This document shows positions 22,483-32,276 of a stretch of 42,393 bases of DNA, piece by piece (position 1 is the stretch's first letter; every line of letters starts with the position of its first letter). A model generated the notes under the pieces. It made no database searches. It was not told the DNA's origin and saw only the letters and a list, made by a program, of their open reading frames with translations. Source of the stretch: Planoprotostelium fungivorum (taxonomy: Eukaryota; Evosea; Variosea; Cavosteliida; Cavosteliaceae); contig MDYQ01000227.1 of assembly GCA_003024175.1 (NCBI GenBank), forward strand, positions 1 to 42,393. The letters run 5' to 3'. The translations under genes were made by a program, and so were the position numbers.

Positions 22483-22755
22483 CAGACAGAGACTCTGTTG
22501 TCTCTGTGGAAGGGTTCGTGGTCTGTTGATTGTGTGAACACAAAGATTGGCACAATCCGATCCTGTTCGGTTCTATCTGCGATAGTGGGAAGTCGGTGAA
22601 TCTGTGCATCTGTCAATGATCTAGCAGATCGTCAGCGAGATCACGCAGATGATGACGCGTGTGTCTTTGGTCCCTGACACAATTGGAGAAGAAGAAGAAT
22701 AAAATCTCGAAAATTTTCATTTTCATTCATCTGATCGATCGTCATTGATGCTGAG
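22483..22755. other. Spacer between divergent GARP2 and BRCC36
   Basis: About 270 bp, AT-rich toward the BRCC36 side (a TCGAAAATTTTCATTTTCAT stretch near 22708). It must hold the BRCC36 promoter. No ORF or RNA gene is visible. Confidence 0.4.
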
Positions 22756-23991
22756 ATGAAGAGGAGACTACCAGAAGAATATGAAGAACCTCATCTGAAT
22801 AGAGTGAGGATCACGCCAGATGTTCAAATCATATTGACGAGCCACGCTTTGACAACAGCGAACGAAGAGATCATGGGTCTACTCTTGGGCAGTTTCTGTG
22901 AAGACAGAGAGAAACAACACAGAGGTACAATAATCAGGGAGACAGAAGTGATCAGTGTCTCTGTTCTCCGCAGGTGTTTATCCTCAACACCACGTCGTAC
23001 AAGTATAAGCATCCCTCCACCCGTGTGATGAAAGATCAGAATGGAAAAAAGCCCAGATAGAGTGGAGATCAACAGTGAACAACTCACAGAAGCCCAAGCC
23101 GAGGCAGAGGTGATTGCATAGAACGTTAGCAGACAGATTGAACCTTTACACAGAGATTATCGAGTCAATTGAAGAGGACCATCAATGTTGTCGGATGGTA
23201 TCATTCTCATCCCAACATCACCGCCCCTCCGTCGTTCGTCGGTGATTCACCCTTCTATCGAATGGAATTGAAAGCATCACAGATGTCAGAACTCAAGCCT
23301 CGTATCAACAACTGGATCGCTCCTTCGTCGGGCTCATCGTCTCCTGTTTCAACAAGTCACCCGACAGAGTGAGCTGATCTCCCTCATCATTTCCATCGAT
23401 GGACGAGACAAACACAACCACACGAACCCATCTGTCTCAGACCTGCACTTTGAACTCTTCTGATGCGTCATGCAACAGACACAGCGAGTGAGGATATTGG
23501 CCTTCCAAGCCGTGAAATCGATCTCTTCACCGAAAGAGTCCATGGACACGTCCCTGGACAACGAGTACGAAGTCCTCCATCGCGAAGGGTGAGACCATCC
23601 TCTTTCTCCTCTCATGATGACACAGACTGTCTTACGCCACCATCCCCGTCTTGGTGGATCCATATCTTCTCGTCGATCACAACTGTCTGTCCAGAGTACC
23701 TTCCGTGTCGATTCAATAGTTGAAAAGGAAACAGGTGTGCGACGTAGAAGAGAAGATGATGGAAGAAGAAACAGAGGCTTACGAGAGATACTCTCAGAGG
23801 GGGTGAGATGATGATGAGACGAAGGTAACGGGGGCAGTGGGAGCGTGGTAGAAGTGCACGCGAGGGGATTGTATATATCCTCCCTCTCTTCCATGTTAGA
23901 CAACCACCTCTATCCCGCACACCAAGAGATGTCCACGCAGTTGTCCGCCAGAAGAGGACAGATGACATCAGATGATGATGAGACCGAATAA
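22756..23991 (+). CDS. BRCC3: BRCC36-type JAMM deubiquitinase (K63-specific)
   Basis: A zinc-dependent isopeptidase cleaving Lys63-linked ubiquitin, the catalytic subunit of BRISC/BRCA1-A complexes. From ATG 22756 the order is VQIILTSHALTTANEEIMGL (catalytic Glu), VFILNTTSYK, DRVEINSEQLTEAQAEAERL, then the JAMM centre VVGWYHSHPNITAPPSFVD followed by VRTQASYQQLDRSFVGLIVS. The His-x-His, Ser and Asp ligands are all present once a 43-nt intron is removed. C-terminal exons contain RVRILAFQAVKSI, ATIPVLVDPYLLVDHNCLSR and DVEEKMMEEETEAYERY. A 39-nt intron at 23697-23735 (GTACCT...AAACAG) hides an in-frame TAG. About 290 residues. The stop lies in GAATAAAA, so it overlaps the poly(A) signal, 12 bp from the stop of the facing gene. 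Confidence 0.93.
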
Positions 23992-24003
23992 AAGGGAGTC
24001 GAT

Positions 24004-24995
24004 TTATCGTATGGAATGGTATCGATATCGTGACACCCTCTTCGACAGACGATAGAAGAGGAGACCCAAGCAACAGAAGAGTAGGAAACCGCCAGCCAGG
24101 GAGAGACCGATGATGAGCGAGGCTCGAGTCGTTAGCCAGAAGGGTCTGTTGAAACATTCCTGTGAGAGGTCAACGGAATCGTCTTCTCATGAAAGTCACC
24201 TCTTTCAGCGGTCCCGGATGGTCTCCGTTGAGGAGGGCGAATGTGAGATTGACGTTCGTCTGTGTGGGTGTGGCGTTATAGAACTGGAAGTAAGTCGAGA
24301 CGGAGGGGCAGCGAGTGACGTGGAAACAAGAGGATGATGTCGTGTTGGTCGTTTCATTCAACGTCACATTGATGTGATACAACTTCGATTGATGTCAAAA
24401 TGGGAAGGTGTCATCGATTATTCTCTATAGATCTCACCTCGAATGGTTTCTGTACTTCATAGGGTCCACCTAACGAGGTCCTCAAACTCAGCGATTCATT
24501 GCAACAGATCTGATTACGTTCAATTTGATCAGTGGAAGATTGACTTACTTGAATCAATTGTTCGGTATCTTCACTGTCAGCGTCGTAGTGGATAGATGTT
24601 CCATTGGAGACATCGATGCTCACGAGAGTAGCGTTACGTGATAGTTTCTTCTCAAATGTCAATCCACGATAGCGTGCGGTGTTTCACCTCGATTTTAAGA
24701 CCTTGATCGCCGTACAATGTCCAAGTCGTGCGGTAATATTTGAGATAGAGGGATCCACCGACGGAACCCGCAATACACAACACAGCGAGAATGCAGAAGA
24801 AGGAGGACAACACCTTACAGAATCCCATCTCGTGCTCGTCCAATCGCGGGCGGTCTCCACGGGGTCGCAGGATGCGAATCGCGTCAGGGTGAGAAGCGCG
24901 GAGACTCCGAAAGCTTCAGAAGCTTCTTCAGAGATATTCGAAACGGAATTACACCTATCAAGCACAACGAGAGCCTGAGAGTGTACAGAGTCCAC
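24004..24995 (-). CDS. Glycosylated two-pass membrane protein, unknown family
   Basis: I do not recognise the family. The preferred model starts at ATG 24995 with a 14-residue first exon, then a basic cytosolic part (RILRPRGDRPRLDEHEMGF). The first membrane helix is FFCILAVLCIAGSVGGSLYL. An ectodomain of about 140 residues follows, with many N-glycosylation sequons (NAT, NGT, NES, NVT, NET, NTT, NLT) and several Cys (ICCNESLSL; SSSCFHVTRC). A second helix, ASLIIGLSLAGGFLLFCCLG, leads to a short basic tail (YRLSKRVSRYRYHSIR) ending at 24004. Five introns of 32-55 nt restore one frame. Alternatively the protein starts at ATG 24828, just before the first helix. The topology suggests a cell-surface or endolysosomal protein with both ends in the cytosol. 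Confidence 0.68.
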
Positions 24996-25207
24996 GAATC
25001 ATAGATGCAAGTGTTTCTGGATATAGACCACACATCTGGGCTGGTTCTGCGAGCTTGCTGGGTGGGGAAACACAATGAATACACCGTGCGTGCTCTTGTC
25101 AAAAAAATCCAATAAACCCGCCACCTTTTCTTTGAGCGCACATCACAACATCGAGGGAGCGAGAAGAGGCAGGGACAGTGACAACCAAGACACACACACA
25201 CGTAGAG

Positions 25208-25879
25208 ATGGATGAACCACAAAAGAACCAAGAGGGAGAGGATAGCTCTCTGAAACATTTGATCAAATCCTTCCTCTTCTTCCCAGACGAGCTGCAGAGC
25301 ACCCACAGACACTTCCCTGCATTGACACAATGTGGATCCATTCGCTTGGATTCCAGCCTACCTCCCCCATTTCGATCCACCAACCCAATGGAAGACACTA
25401 AGCGGCCCGAACAGCAACCGAAAGAACAACAATGGCCGACACCTTCCAAAGAGCAACCACCAGTCTTACACAGAGCCCCCTTCCATGAAATGCAGCGTGC
25501 GGGATCCATTGCCGAGACGAACACACCACCGAGCCACACCTCCGATGAAGAAGAGGAGGATAACGGGAACGCCATCAACGGCGTTTGGATGAGACACTAC
25601 GAAGAACTGAGACGTTTCAAGTCCCTGCACCACCACACGAACGTAACGAGGACGAAGAAGGACACGAGGAAACTGGGGAATTGGGTGGCAGAGCAGAGGA
25701 GAAAGAAGAAGCAGGGGAGGTTGAACCAACAGCAGATCGACTTTCTCACAGCTGCCGGCTTCGAGTGGGAGAAGAGGAGGAAGAGATCGTCCAGAGAAGA
25801 GCCCGCCTCCCCTCCCTCCGACTTCGCCTCGACCGCCTCTTCTGCCTTGATGAGTCTCTCTCAGTCGGGGAGGTGGTAA
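25208..25879 (+). CDS. Small protein with helicase-associated (HA) domain
   Basis: A single-exon gene of 223 residues, unusual here where most genes are interrupted. The N-terminal half is polar and Pro/Gln/Ser-rich (PEQQPKEQQWPTPSKEQP) with an acidic run (SDEEEED). Residues about 125-190 form a helicase-associated domain: WMRHYEELRRFKSLHHHTNV, KKDTRKLGNWVAEQRRKKKQ, GRLNQQQIDFLTAAGFEWEK. This matches the W..Y..L..F...H.H.NV...LG.WV..QR...K.G.L....I..L...GF.W consensus. The domain is best known as repeats beside bacterial and algal helicases; alone, its role is unknown, though DNA binding is inferred from its three-helix basic fold. The tail is Ser-rich. The start at 25208 is the first ATG with a good downstream frame. 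Confidence 0.82.
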   Translation: MDEPQKNQEGEDSSLKHLIKSFLFFPDELQSTHRHFPALTQCGSIRLDSSLPPPFRSTNPMEDTKRPEQQPKEQQWPTPSKEQPPVLHRAPFHEMQRAGSIAETNTPPSHTSDEEEEDNGNAINGVWMRHYEELRRFKSLHHHTNVTRTKKDTRKLGNWVAEQRRKKKQGRLNQQQIDFLTAAGFEWEKRRKRSSREEPASPPSDFASTASSALMSLSQSGRW

Positions 25880-25889
25880 CTTTTGAACA

Positions 25890-25896
25890 TATAAAT
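25890..25896 (+). promoter_or_regulatory. TATA-like element before ribonucleotide reductase gene
   Basis: TATAAAT lies 36 bp upstream of the ATG at 25932. It supports transcription starting around 25920 and therefore a short upstream first exon for the reductase gene. Confidence 0.45.
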
Positions 25897-25931
25897 CGAG
25901 TCTGTCTGAGTTGCACGTTTCAATCGAGCCC

Positions 25932-27237
25932 ATGAGTGGTGTTGTGTTCTCGTTTGAAATTTCGGAAGAGGAGGAACACGTGTTTTGCGCCCTCGGAGCG
26001 TGAGTAACGGTTAAAGCTGTCAGTTTGAAACTTTGGCGCCATTTTTCTTCGGCGCCAGGAACTTCAAAATTTCAGTCGGAGCAAACAGCACAGAAGACCT
26101 CATCTCTTGTCGAATGAAGGACTCTATCATCACCCCCACTCGCCCAGCACCCGTCCTACCTCAAGCCAACAGAAGACAAGTTGCCACAGCCCCCGCATCT
26201 GTCGATCCTCTCCTTCAAGACAACAAGGACCGCTTCGTCCTCTTTCCCATCAACTATTCTGAGATCTGGAAATTCTACAAGGTGGCTCAGGCATGTTTCT
26301 GGACCGCAGAGGAGCTCGATCTCGTTCCCGATCTCAACGATTGGAACAACAAACTCAACGATAACGAGAGATTTTTCATCTCTAGAGTCTTGGCTTTCTT
26401 TGCTGCCTCTGATGGTATTGTCAACGAGAACTTGGCCTGCCGATTTATGAGCGAGGTTCAGGTGTGTCGATCACATTCCCATTTCGTTCTCACATTCTGA
26501 TCTCACTACAGATCCCTGAGGCTCGCTGCTTCTACGGATTCCAGATTGCCATCGAAAACATCCACGCCGAGACTTACTCTCTCCTCATCGATACATACAT
26601 CAAGGACAATGCCGAGAAGAACATGCTCTTCCACGCCATCGACAACATCCCTTGCGTCAAGAAGAAGGCAGACTGGGCACTCCACTGGATCAACGACTCC
26701 GACTCTTTCGGAGAGAGGCTCGTCGCCTTCGCCGCCGTCGAGGGCATCTTCTTCTCTGGATCCTTCTGCAGCATCTTCTGGCTGAAGAAGAGAGGTCTCA
26801 TGCCCGGACTCTCCACCTCCAACGAGTTCATCTCCCGTGACGAGGGCCTCCACTGCGATTTCGCCTGTCTCCTCTTCAACATGCTCCAAGTGAAGCCCTC
26901 TCAAGCCACCGTGGCCAAGATCATCCTCGATGCGGTAGAATGCGAGAAGGAGTTTGTCACAGATGCACTCCCCGTAGGACTCATCGGAATGAACGCCAAC
27001 CTGATGACCAAATATATCGAATTCGTCGCCGACAGACTTCTCGTGGCCCTCAACTGCCCGAAGCACTTCAACACGGAAAACCCGTTCGACTGGATGGTTC
27101 TCATCTCTCTGCAAGGGAAGACCAACTTTTTCGAGAGAAGAGTCTCCGAGTACGCCAAGGCCAACGTCGCCTCTGGTACTTCTGCTAATGGAAGCGGTGC
27201 TGCCAAGCGAACGCTCAACATCGTCGACGAGTTCTAG
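25932..27237 (+). CDS. RRM2: Ribonucleotide reductase small subunit R2 (class Ia)
   Basis: The R2 subunit houses the di-iron centre and tyrosyl radical that drive reduction of ribonucleotides to deoxyribonucleotides. Core blocks: [29 protein letters not shown] (iron-ligand Asp), [13 protein letters not shown] (Glu), [20 protein letters not shown] (Glu, His and the radical Tyr), [35 protein letters not shown] (Glu, His), [20 protein letters not shown], and a C terminus TLNIVDEF that binds R1. One intron, 26462-26512, splits the core. Two starts are possible: ATG 26114 (about 357 residues), or ATG 25932 with a 59-nt intron (GTGAGT...GCCAG) that joins in frame to an acidic N-terminal exon ([12 protein letters not shown]). 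I favour the longer form because a TATAAAT precedes it. AATAAA follows at 27256. Confidence 0.94.
25983..26056. promoter_or_regulatory. Cluster of E2F-like sites at the RNR2 5' end
   Basis: Three matches to E2F/DP-type half sites lie within 75 bp: TTTTGCGCC at 25983-25991, TTTGGCGCC at 26032-26040 and TTCGGCGCC at 26048-26056. RNR subunit genes are classical S-phase E2F targets in animals and plants. The sites fall within the putative first exon and intron, just upstream of ATG 26114. Function is inferred from motif and gene identity. Confidence 0.55.
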
Positions 27238-27507
27238 GTTATTGTACAATCACGAAATAAAAGATGAATATATGAATCTCTTCATTCGCCGTAGCATCAC
27301 CTTTCCATCGGGCTTCTCGCTATGAGCCATGGTGCGAGGCAGGGCCTAGCGATTCACTTTCCGAAGTAGAGTAAACACGATCTTCGTGATGATTGTGGAC
27401 GCTGAACTACACCATCGTTGTCTCGATTGATCGAATTTAGTTTTAAATCACCGCGATGATGAGCCTCATGATGGTACTGGAGACGGTGAGCAGTCTCTCT
27501 GAAAGCC
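27238..27507. other. Spacer after RNR2, possible lost sacsin exons
   Basis: It holds the RNR2 poly(A) signal near 27256 and no coding exon that joins the downstream sacsin-like frame. I searched it for a tRNA-like cloverleaf by eye and found none. Confidence 0.35.
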
Positions 27508-29792
27508 TTGAGAGACGAAGCACCGTTGCTGCTGATGTTCCTGAATAACGTGAGTGGATGGAACATAGATGGTGTGCTCATGTCATTCGATCAGGTCGAG
27601 AAGATCACGGTGAGAAGAACAACAGCAGAGGGAAGAGATGTGCACATCTTCACTGCTCTGGCACTTGAGAGGCTCCGAAACGTGAGTGAACGGATGGTTC
27701 GATACGGAACGAACGCACCACAGGAGACCTTCAAGAAAGATCAGAGAGCAGATTCAACAGCTCGGGGGGCGTAGTTGGACCAAGAAGGAATACAAGCTAG
27801 TACCTTTCCTGTTCGCTGTGGTAATCGATGAAACATGTTCGTGAGGGTAGAGCCTTCACTGGACTCCCTCTGCCCTTCACCACTGGAATGCACGGAATCC
27901 ACGTGAACACTCACTTTCAGTTGAAAGAGGACAGAGGTCATCTGTTCATATATTCAGAGCGGACGGAACGAAAAGGTGAAGTAGAATCAGTAGTTGTCAT
28001 CTCATGAAGAACAGGTGATCAATGCTTCCGTTGTACACATCATCTCCAATTTAAGAGGCCCGATCGATTCCGTTGGCATGAAGCCAGAAGCTCTCTATCG
28101 ACTATTTCCTACCAAGAAGGTGAACTGTACAACGTCGACTGTCGATTGATCCTGTCTGCAGATGAATGAACCGTGGAACATCGTAATGGATACTTTCTAC
28201 CGAGGCATTCAAGATCAGCCCATCTTCTGGGATCCCCTGAGAAAAGAATATCTCTCCATCGATGAGGGTGTCCTCCCTGGAGATGTCTCTCAACTCATCG
28301 TCGATGTACTGAGGAGGATGGGATGCACGGTCTTCCATATGTCGCCGATTGAACGCATCGATGAACACATCAGAAGAGTTTGTGTGGGAAGGAAGTCAAT
28401 GCAAGATGATCAGTCCATCTTATGTGAGGTCAGCTCTCATCCAGGTGACACGACACTTCTTTTGATATCTTCCGTGCTGAATTGTGCAACCTCCGAACAA
28501 CTCTTCCATCACAGATGAAGAACGTCAGCAGCTCTTGATGTAAGTATATGCACCTGGAAGAATGTAACGATGATAGGTACGTTCTGCAAGATGAGGACTA
28601 TTCTTTCATGTCAGACGTGCCTCTCTGCAGGAACGTCAGCGGACAGTGGAGAACTTTCGACCAGCAGAAGCGGAGTGTCATTCTCTCTGAGGAAGAGAAG
28701 TCTCTGTTCGCCTGTTTGCATCAATACATGATGCACGAGGAGATGAATGAAGCCACTCGAAAGCATCCCAAGCTCTTTGAGCTCTATGATATCCACAAGA
28801 CGACACAGGATGATCTGTCCTGTTTCATCAAGAGTCAAACACAAGAAGGTGTCGATGCATCTTGGGCTGCCCGAGTGTGGACATTGATACGCAATTATCT
28901 ATCACTAGACCAATCATCAGACATCAAGAAACACTTCCTTGATGTGCCCATTATTTCCGTTCGCTCGCAGGAGAAGGTGAAGTGTTGAGAAGAAGAGATG
29001 ATGAATGTACACATATGGTATGTCTGTCCACACAGCATTTGTATCGATATGACGAAGAAGTGAGAGACATCTCTGCAGCTTGGGAGGAATCTTCCACAAG
29101 GAACACTTGGACTGGATACCCACAGGTGTCCTCCTCCACTTGACCTGTGACAGCTCTGGCCCTTCTACATGCCAGAAGAGAATCTCAATCATCTCACACA
29201 TTGCCAATGGAGAGTGATCTGTTCAAAATGATGAAGATCAGAGGTGAAGATGGACAGCTGCACCCTCCCACGGACTTGTTTCTATGCGAGGAGCCCCTTC
29301 GTTCACTCCTTCTACCTTCAGAGAAGGTGGATGTCAAGTTTGCAGCATTTAAATATCAATCCAGCATGGAGGTGATGTTTCCTCGTTGATCGATCGCTGA
29401 TGTACAAAAGAGTCTCCACGTCAAGCGATCCTGGACAAGACATCATACGTTTAGCCCAACGTATATCGGAAGAACAGGACCCCAGATCTAACAGACTTCA
29501 ACTCTTGTTAAAGATCTTACAAGGTGAATGTGAGAAGGTCAAATGTGTGGTGCTCATGGAAAGCGTAACTTCCCGGCGTGAACACGGGGTGAAGCCAAGT
29601 CGTCAAGCCAGAAATATGCCGAATCTGCCAATCTTTTCAGGTTGGCAACAACATGAAGATGGACCCATCAAGGAAGGAGGAACACGTGATGTCAATGGAT
29701 TCTTACCACGACACATTACCTTATATGGCCGCTCTGATCTTGTACATTACATTGGGGAAGAAAACTTCATTTTGCCCTTCGGCCAAAAATGA
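27508..29792 (+). CDS. Sacsin-like repeat protein, apparently lacking its ATPase start
   Basis: A multi-exon gene matching the sacsin repeat (SRR) module. The first clear exon already lies at the end of the HSP90-like ATPase region (APLLLMFLNN joined to VEKIT). Then come the diagnostic GRAFTGLPLPFTTGMHGIHV and HFQLKEDRGHLFIY; NLRGPIDSVGMKPEALYRLF; EPWNIVMDTFYRGIQDQPIF; LIVDVLRRMGCTVFHMSPI; DEERQQLLMYVLQDEDYSFM; DVPLCRNVSGQWRTFDQQ; and GEDGQLHPPTDLFLCEEPL. Sacsins are large co-chaperone-like proteins. Here I find no ATP-binding N terminus and no DnaJ or HEPN end. About a dozen introns of 34-100 nt mostly restore frame, but one join near 29.37-29.44 kb does not. It ends near 29792, where ATGA overlaps a possible start of the next gene. 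It may be a decaying fragment or a short family member. Confidence 0.62.
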
Positions 29793-29851
29793 ACCGGGAA
29801 AACGTCAAACATCACTTGACGGCATCACGTTTAGTTGGGAGAAGTAGCATC

Positions 29852-32227
29852 ATGTTCTTCTTCGACGATTCGACGGGCATCATCGCCGATCTCTCCACGA
29901 TGGACTTGAATGAAACTCCAGCTCCGAAGACATCTTCAAATTATCGTCTTGGGGGAAGTCTTCGAACCAGTGTGGACTACAAAACACGATTTAATTCAGA
30001 GGTCAGTGTCTCCCGAGATTGATACTGATGATTCACAGGAATCAGGCAGTTATAACTCGAGAGCATCTCGAGGTAGTATTTCTGGAAGCTATGGGTGATC
30101 ACGCAAAACTCGGTCTCATACACTGACATATCAGGATTACAGGACGCAACAGTGGGCAATGGTCTTCACTAATCTGGGACAGTCTCAGCTATTTGATGTG
30201 GGGTGAATCGTTCGTTCCATTGGCTGGTGAAGAAGGCTCTCCCGAACGTGAAGCAGATAAGACAGAGAGGTGAGAAGAAGGTGACGTAATCCACCGACGC
30301 TGAGCAGATGGACTGCAGTGGTGTTTCCTGAAGAGAGAGAGGAAAATCACTCCCTGAGCCAAATCCTAAAGAGGACGGAGGGGAGGCTCATCTCCTGTGG
30401 AATCCTCCACCGTTACAGAAATCGATGTTGGAGGATACTTACAGGCTGCGAGGAATTCAATCGAGAGAATCCCAACTTCTACGAGGAAGCTCTCCACAAT
30501 ACCTTTGGCTGTGAGGTGAGAGGTTCATCGTGATCTACTCGTCCTCGTGTGAAGATCTGAAAGAGATAGAACCCTCCTGACATTTACAATGGTGAAGAGA
30601 AAGAGAGGAAAGGCCTGAAGTGAGACAGTTCCTCTCTTTGGGGGGAGACTGAGTGATACCTTCATCTCTTCGATGGACACTGATCGTCTCATCCGCGTGA
30701 AGAAGATCTTGTGTGTCATCGCCACACAACACCCAGACCTCACTTACGCACCTTACCTTCCCAACATCGTTTTCATCTTATCCGATTGTCTCATCGATAG
30801 TGAGTTCCTCTCTCCTATCTCGTATTCATCTTGAGAAGGTGATGTCTATGTCTCGGTGTACCTTCTGCTGGGACTTTATCCGTACGAGAAGCAAGAGAAG
30901 GGTCGGGAGATCACGCACCCACACGCAAAATTCACCGAGACACACGATAAGGTGTGTTCCATCGTATAGAGAGATGATCATTTACCTTTCAGATATCCCA
31001 CAACATCAACCGATTGGAGAGACTCTATCGTTCCTTCGAGTTACTGGCCGATGAACTCCTCCCCGACCTGAAGAAGAGTGAGTCCAGTGGAGATCCATCT
31101 CATTGAACAGAGGTGGCTATCTCGGACATCATGGTGGGGGATCACTTTCAAAGCATCTTCTCTTCGTTCTTTGTCGATGTCTTTTCGTATCACGTGAGTC
31201 ATCGTTCTCTATCTCTCTCATCTCCAAGATGATCCTCCACTTGTTCGATGTGTTCCTCCTAGAAGACGAGTCTCTTCTCCTCCGTATCACGTTGACCCTC
31301 TACCAGTGGTGCATTGAGTGAGTCACTTCTTGTAACATCAAGCCTGTGACTGTGAAGCAGTGAATTGAATGATGAAAATATCCTACGTCCAGATGAATTC
31401 ATCGCTCGAGTGAAAGGTAAGACCATGGAAGAGGAAGGACTAACAAAAAGAGGGAGGGGAAATTCACTGCCATTTGCAACAGAGTTGATCGAGGGGAGTA
31501 GGGGATACAAGATTGACAGAAAACGAATCAGTGAAACCACGAGGACGGGATCTCCTAGAGTGGACACCAGTCAACTGTCTTTATTCTATCGCCCAAAGAA
31601 TATCCACACGTCACGCATCGTTACATCCATGCAGGTGCAGCAGAGACGACGAAGATGCTCGGATGACATGAACAGTTTGAAATAGTGTACAAGTGGCTAC
31701 CCTCTCGTTTTCGTATATTAGATCCTAAGAGGGTGAGCAGACGAGAGGGAAGGGACTGAAGAGATCAGATCTACGATACATCCGTAGATGGGTACGCCGT
31801 ATTGAACGTGAGGGATCGATGTGTGAGTGAGCCACAAGTGTGGTTCATCAAGACACACAATGAAGTGTTGGGAGCCTTCGTCACAAAGAATTGGAAGAGA
31901 GAAGGTCTCGCTTGGTTCGGAGAACGAGACAACTTCTTGTTCCGAATGCCTCTCTTCAGACACGACACTCTGTGCGACAGATTCACGTGGAAGGAGGGAA
32001 ACAGCCAACTGTTCCAGAACACGGAAGAGGATGGAATACAGATGGGGGGGTGAGTGATAAGGTGGAAGTTTACTGAGGGACACAGACCCCAAGGAGGGTT
32101 GTGCTTGGACCGAGAGATGTACAGAGGAAAGACCAGGAGCTGTTCCACCTTCGAGAACGAGCCCCTGACATTGGATGGGAAGGAGGATTTCATCTGTGTG
32201 CACATTGAGATTTACTCTTTTGTATGA
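29852..32227 (+). CDS. TBC-TLDc domain protein (TBC1D24/Skywalker-like)
   Basis: A putative Rab-directed regulator. From ATG 29852 (in-frame ATG 29789 also possible) the N terminus is Ser/Thr-rich, then SGQWSSLIWDSLSYLMWGES. The TBC part begins CGILHRYRNRCWRILTGCEE and continues DRLIRVKKILCVIATQHPDL, TYAPYLPNIVFILSDCLID, DVYVSVYLLLGLYPYEKQEK, DHFQSIFSSFFVDVFSYHMI and LFDVFLLEDESLLLRITLTL. The C-terminal TLDc domain holds YKWLPSRFRILDPKR, TSVDGYAVLNVRDRC, NEVLGAFVTKNWKREGLAWF, GERDNFLFRM, YRGKTRSCSTFENEPLTLDG and ends EDFICVHIEIYSFV. The HPDLTYAPYLP block and TBC-then-TLDc order match animal TBC1D24, where the TLDc half is linked to oxidation resistance. About 600 residues, a dozen short introns. 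The stop at 32227 faces the next gene 49 bp away. Confidence 0.85.
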
Positions 32228-32276
32228 TCAGCATCGCCTAATGTACATAAAACATACCACTGAGGATGGACATCCA

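Noticed and set aside
23697-23735. In-frame TAG inside the conserved BRCC36 reading frame, suggesting stop readthrough, code change or a 24-nt intron
   Set aside because: A normal 39-nt GT-AG intron ending in AAACAG removes the TAG in phase and gives the exact family spacing between the NCLSR and EETEAY blocks.
26506-27249. 247-codon minus-strand ORF opposite RNR2
   Set aside because: It is a codon-bias shadow of the long conserved RNR2 exon.
27280-27360. GC-rich stretch after RNR2 considered as a tRNA or small RNA
   Set aside because: No cloverleaf arms, T-loop TTCGA or B-box pattern in the right positions.
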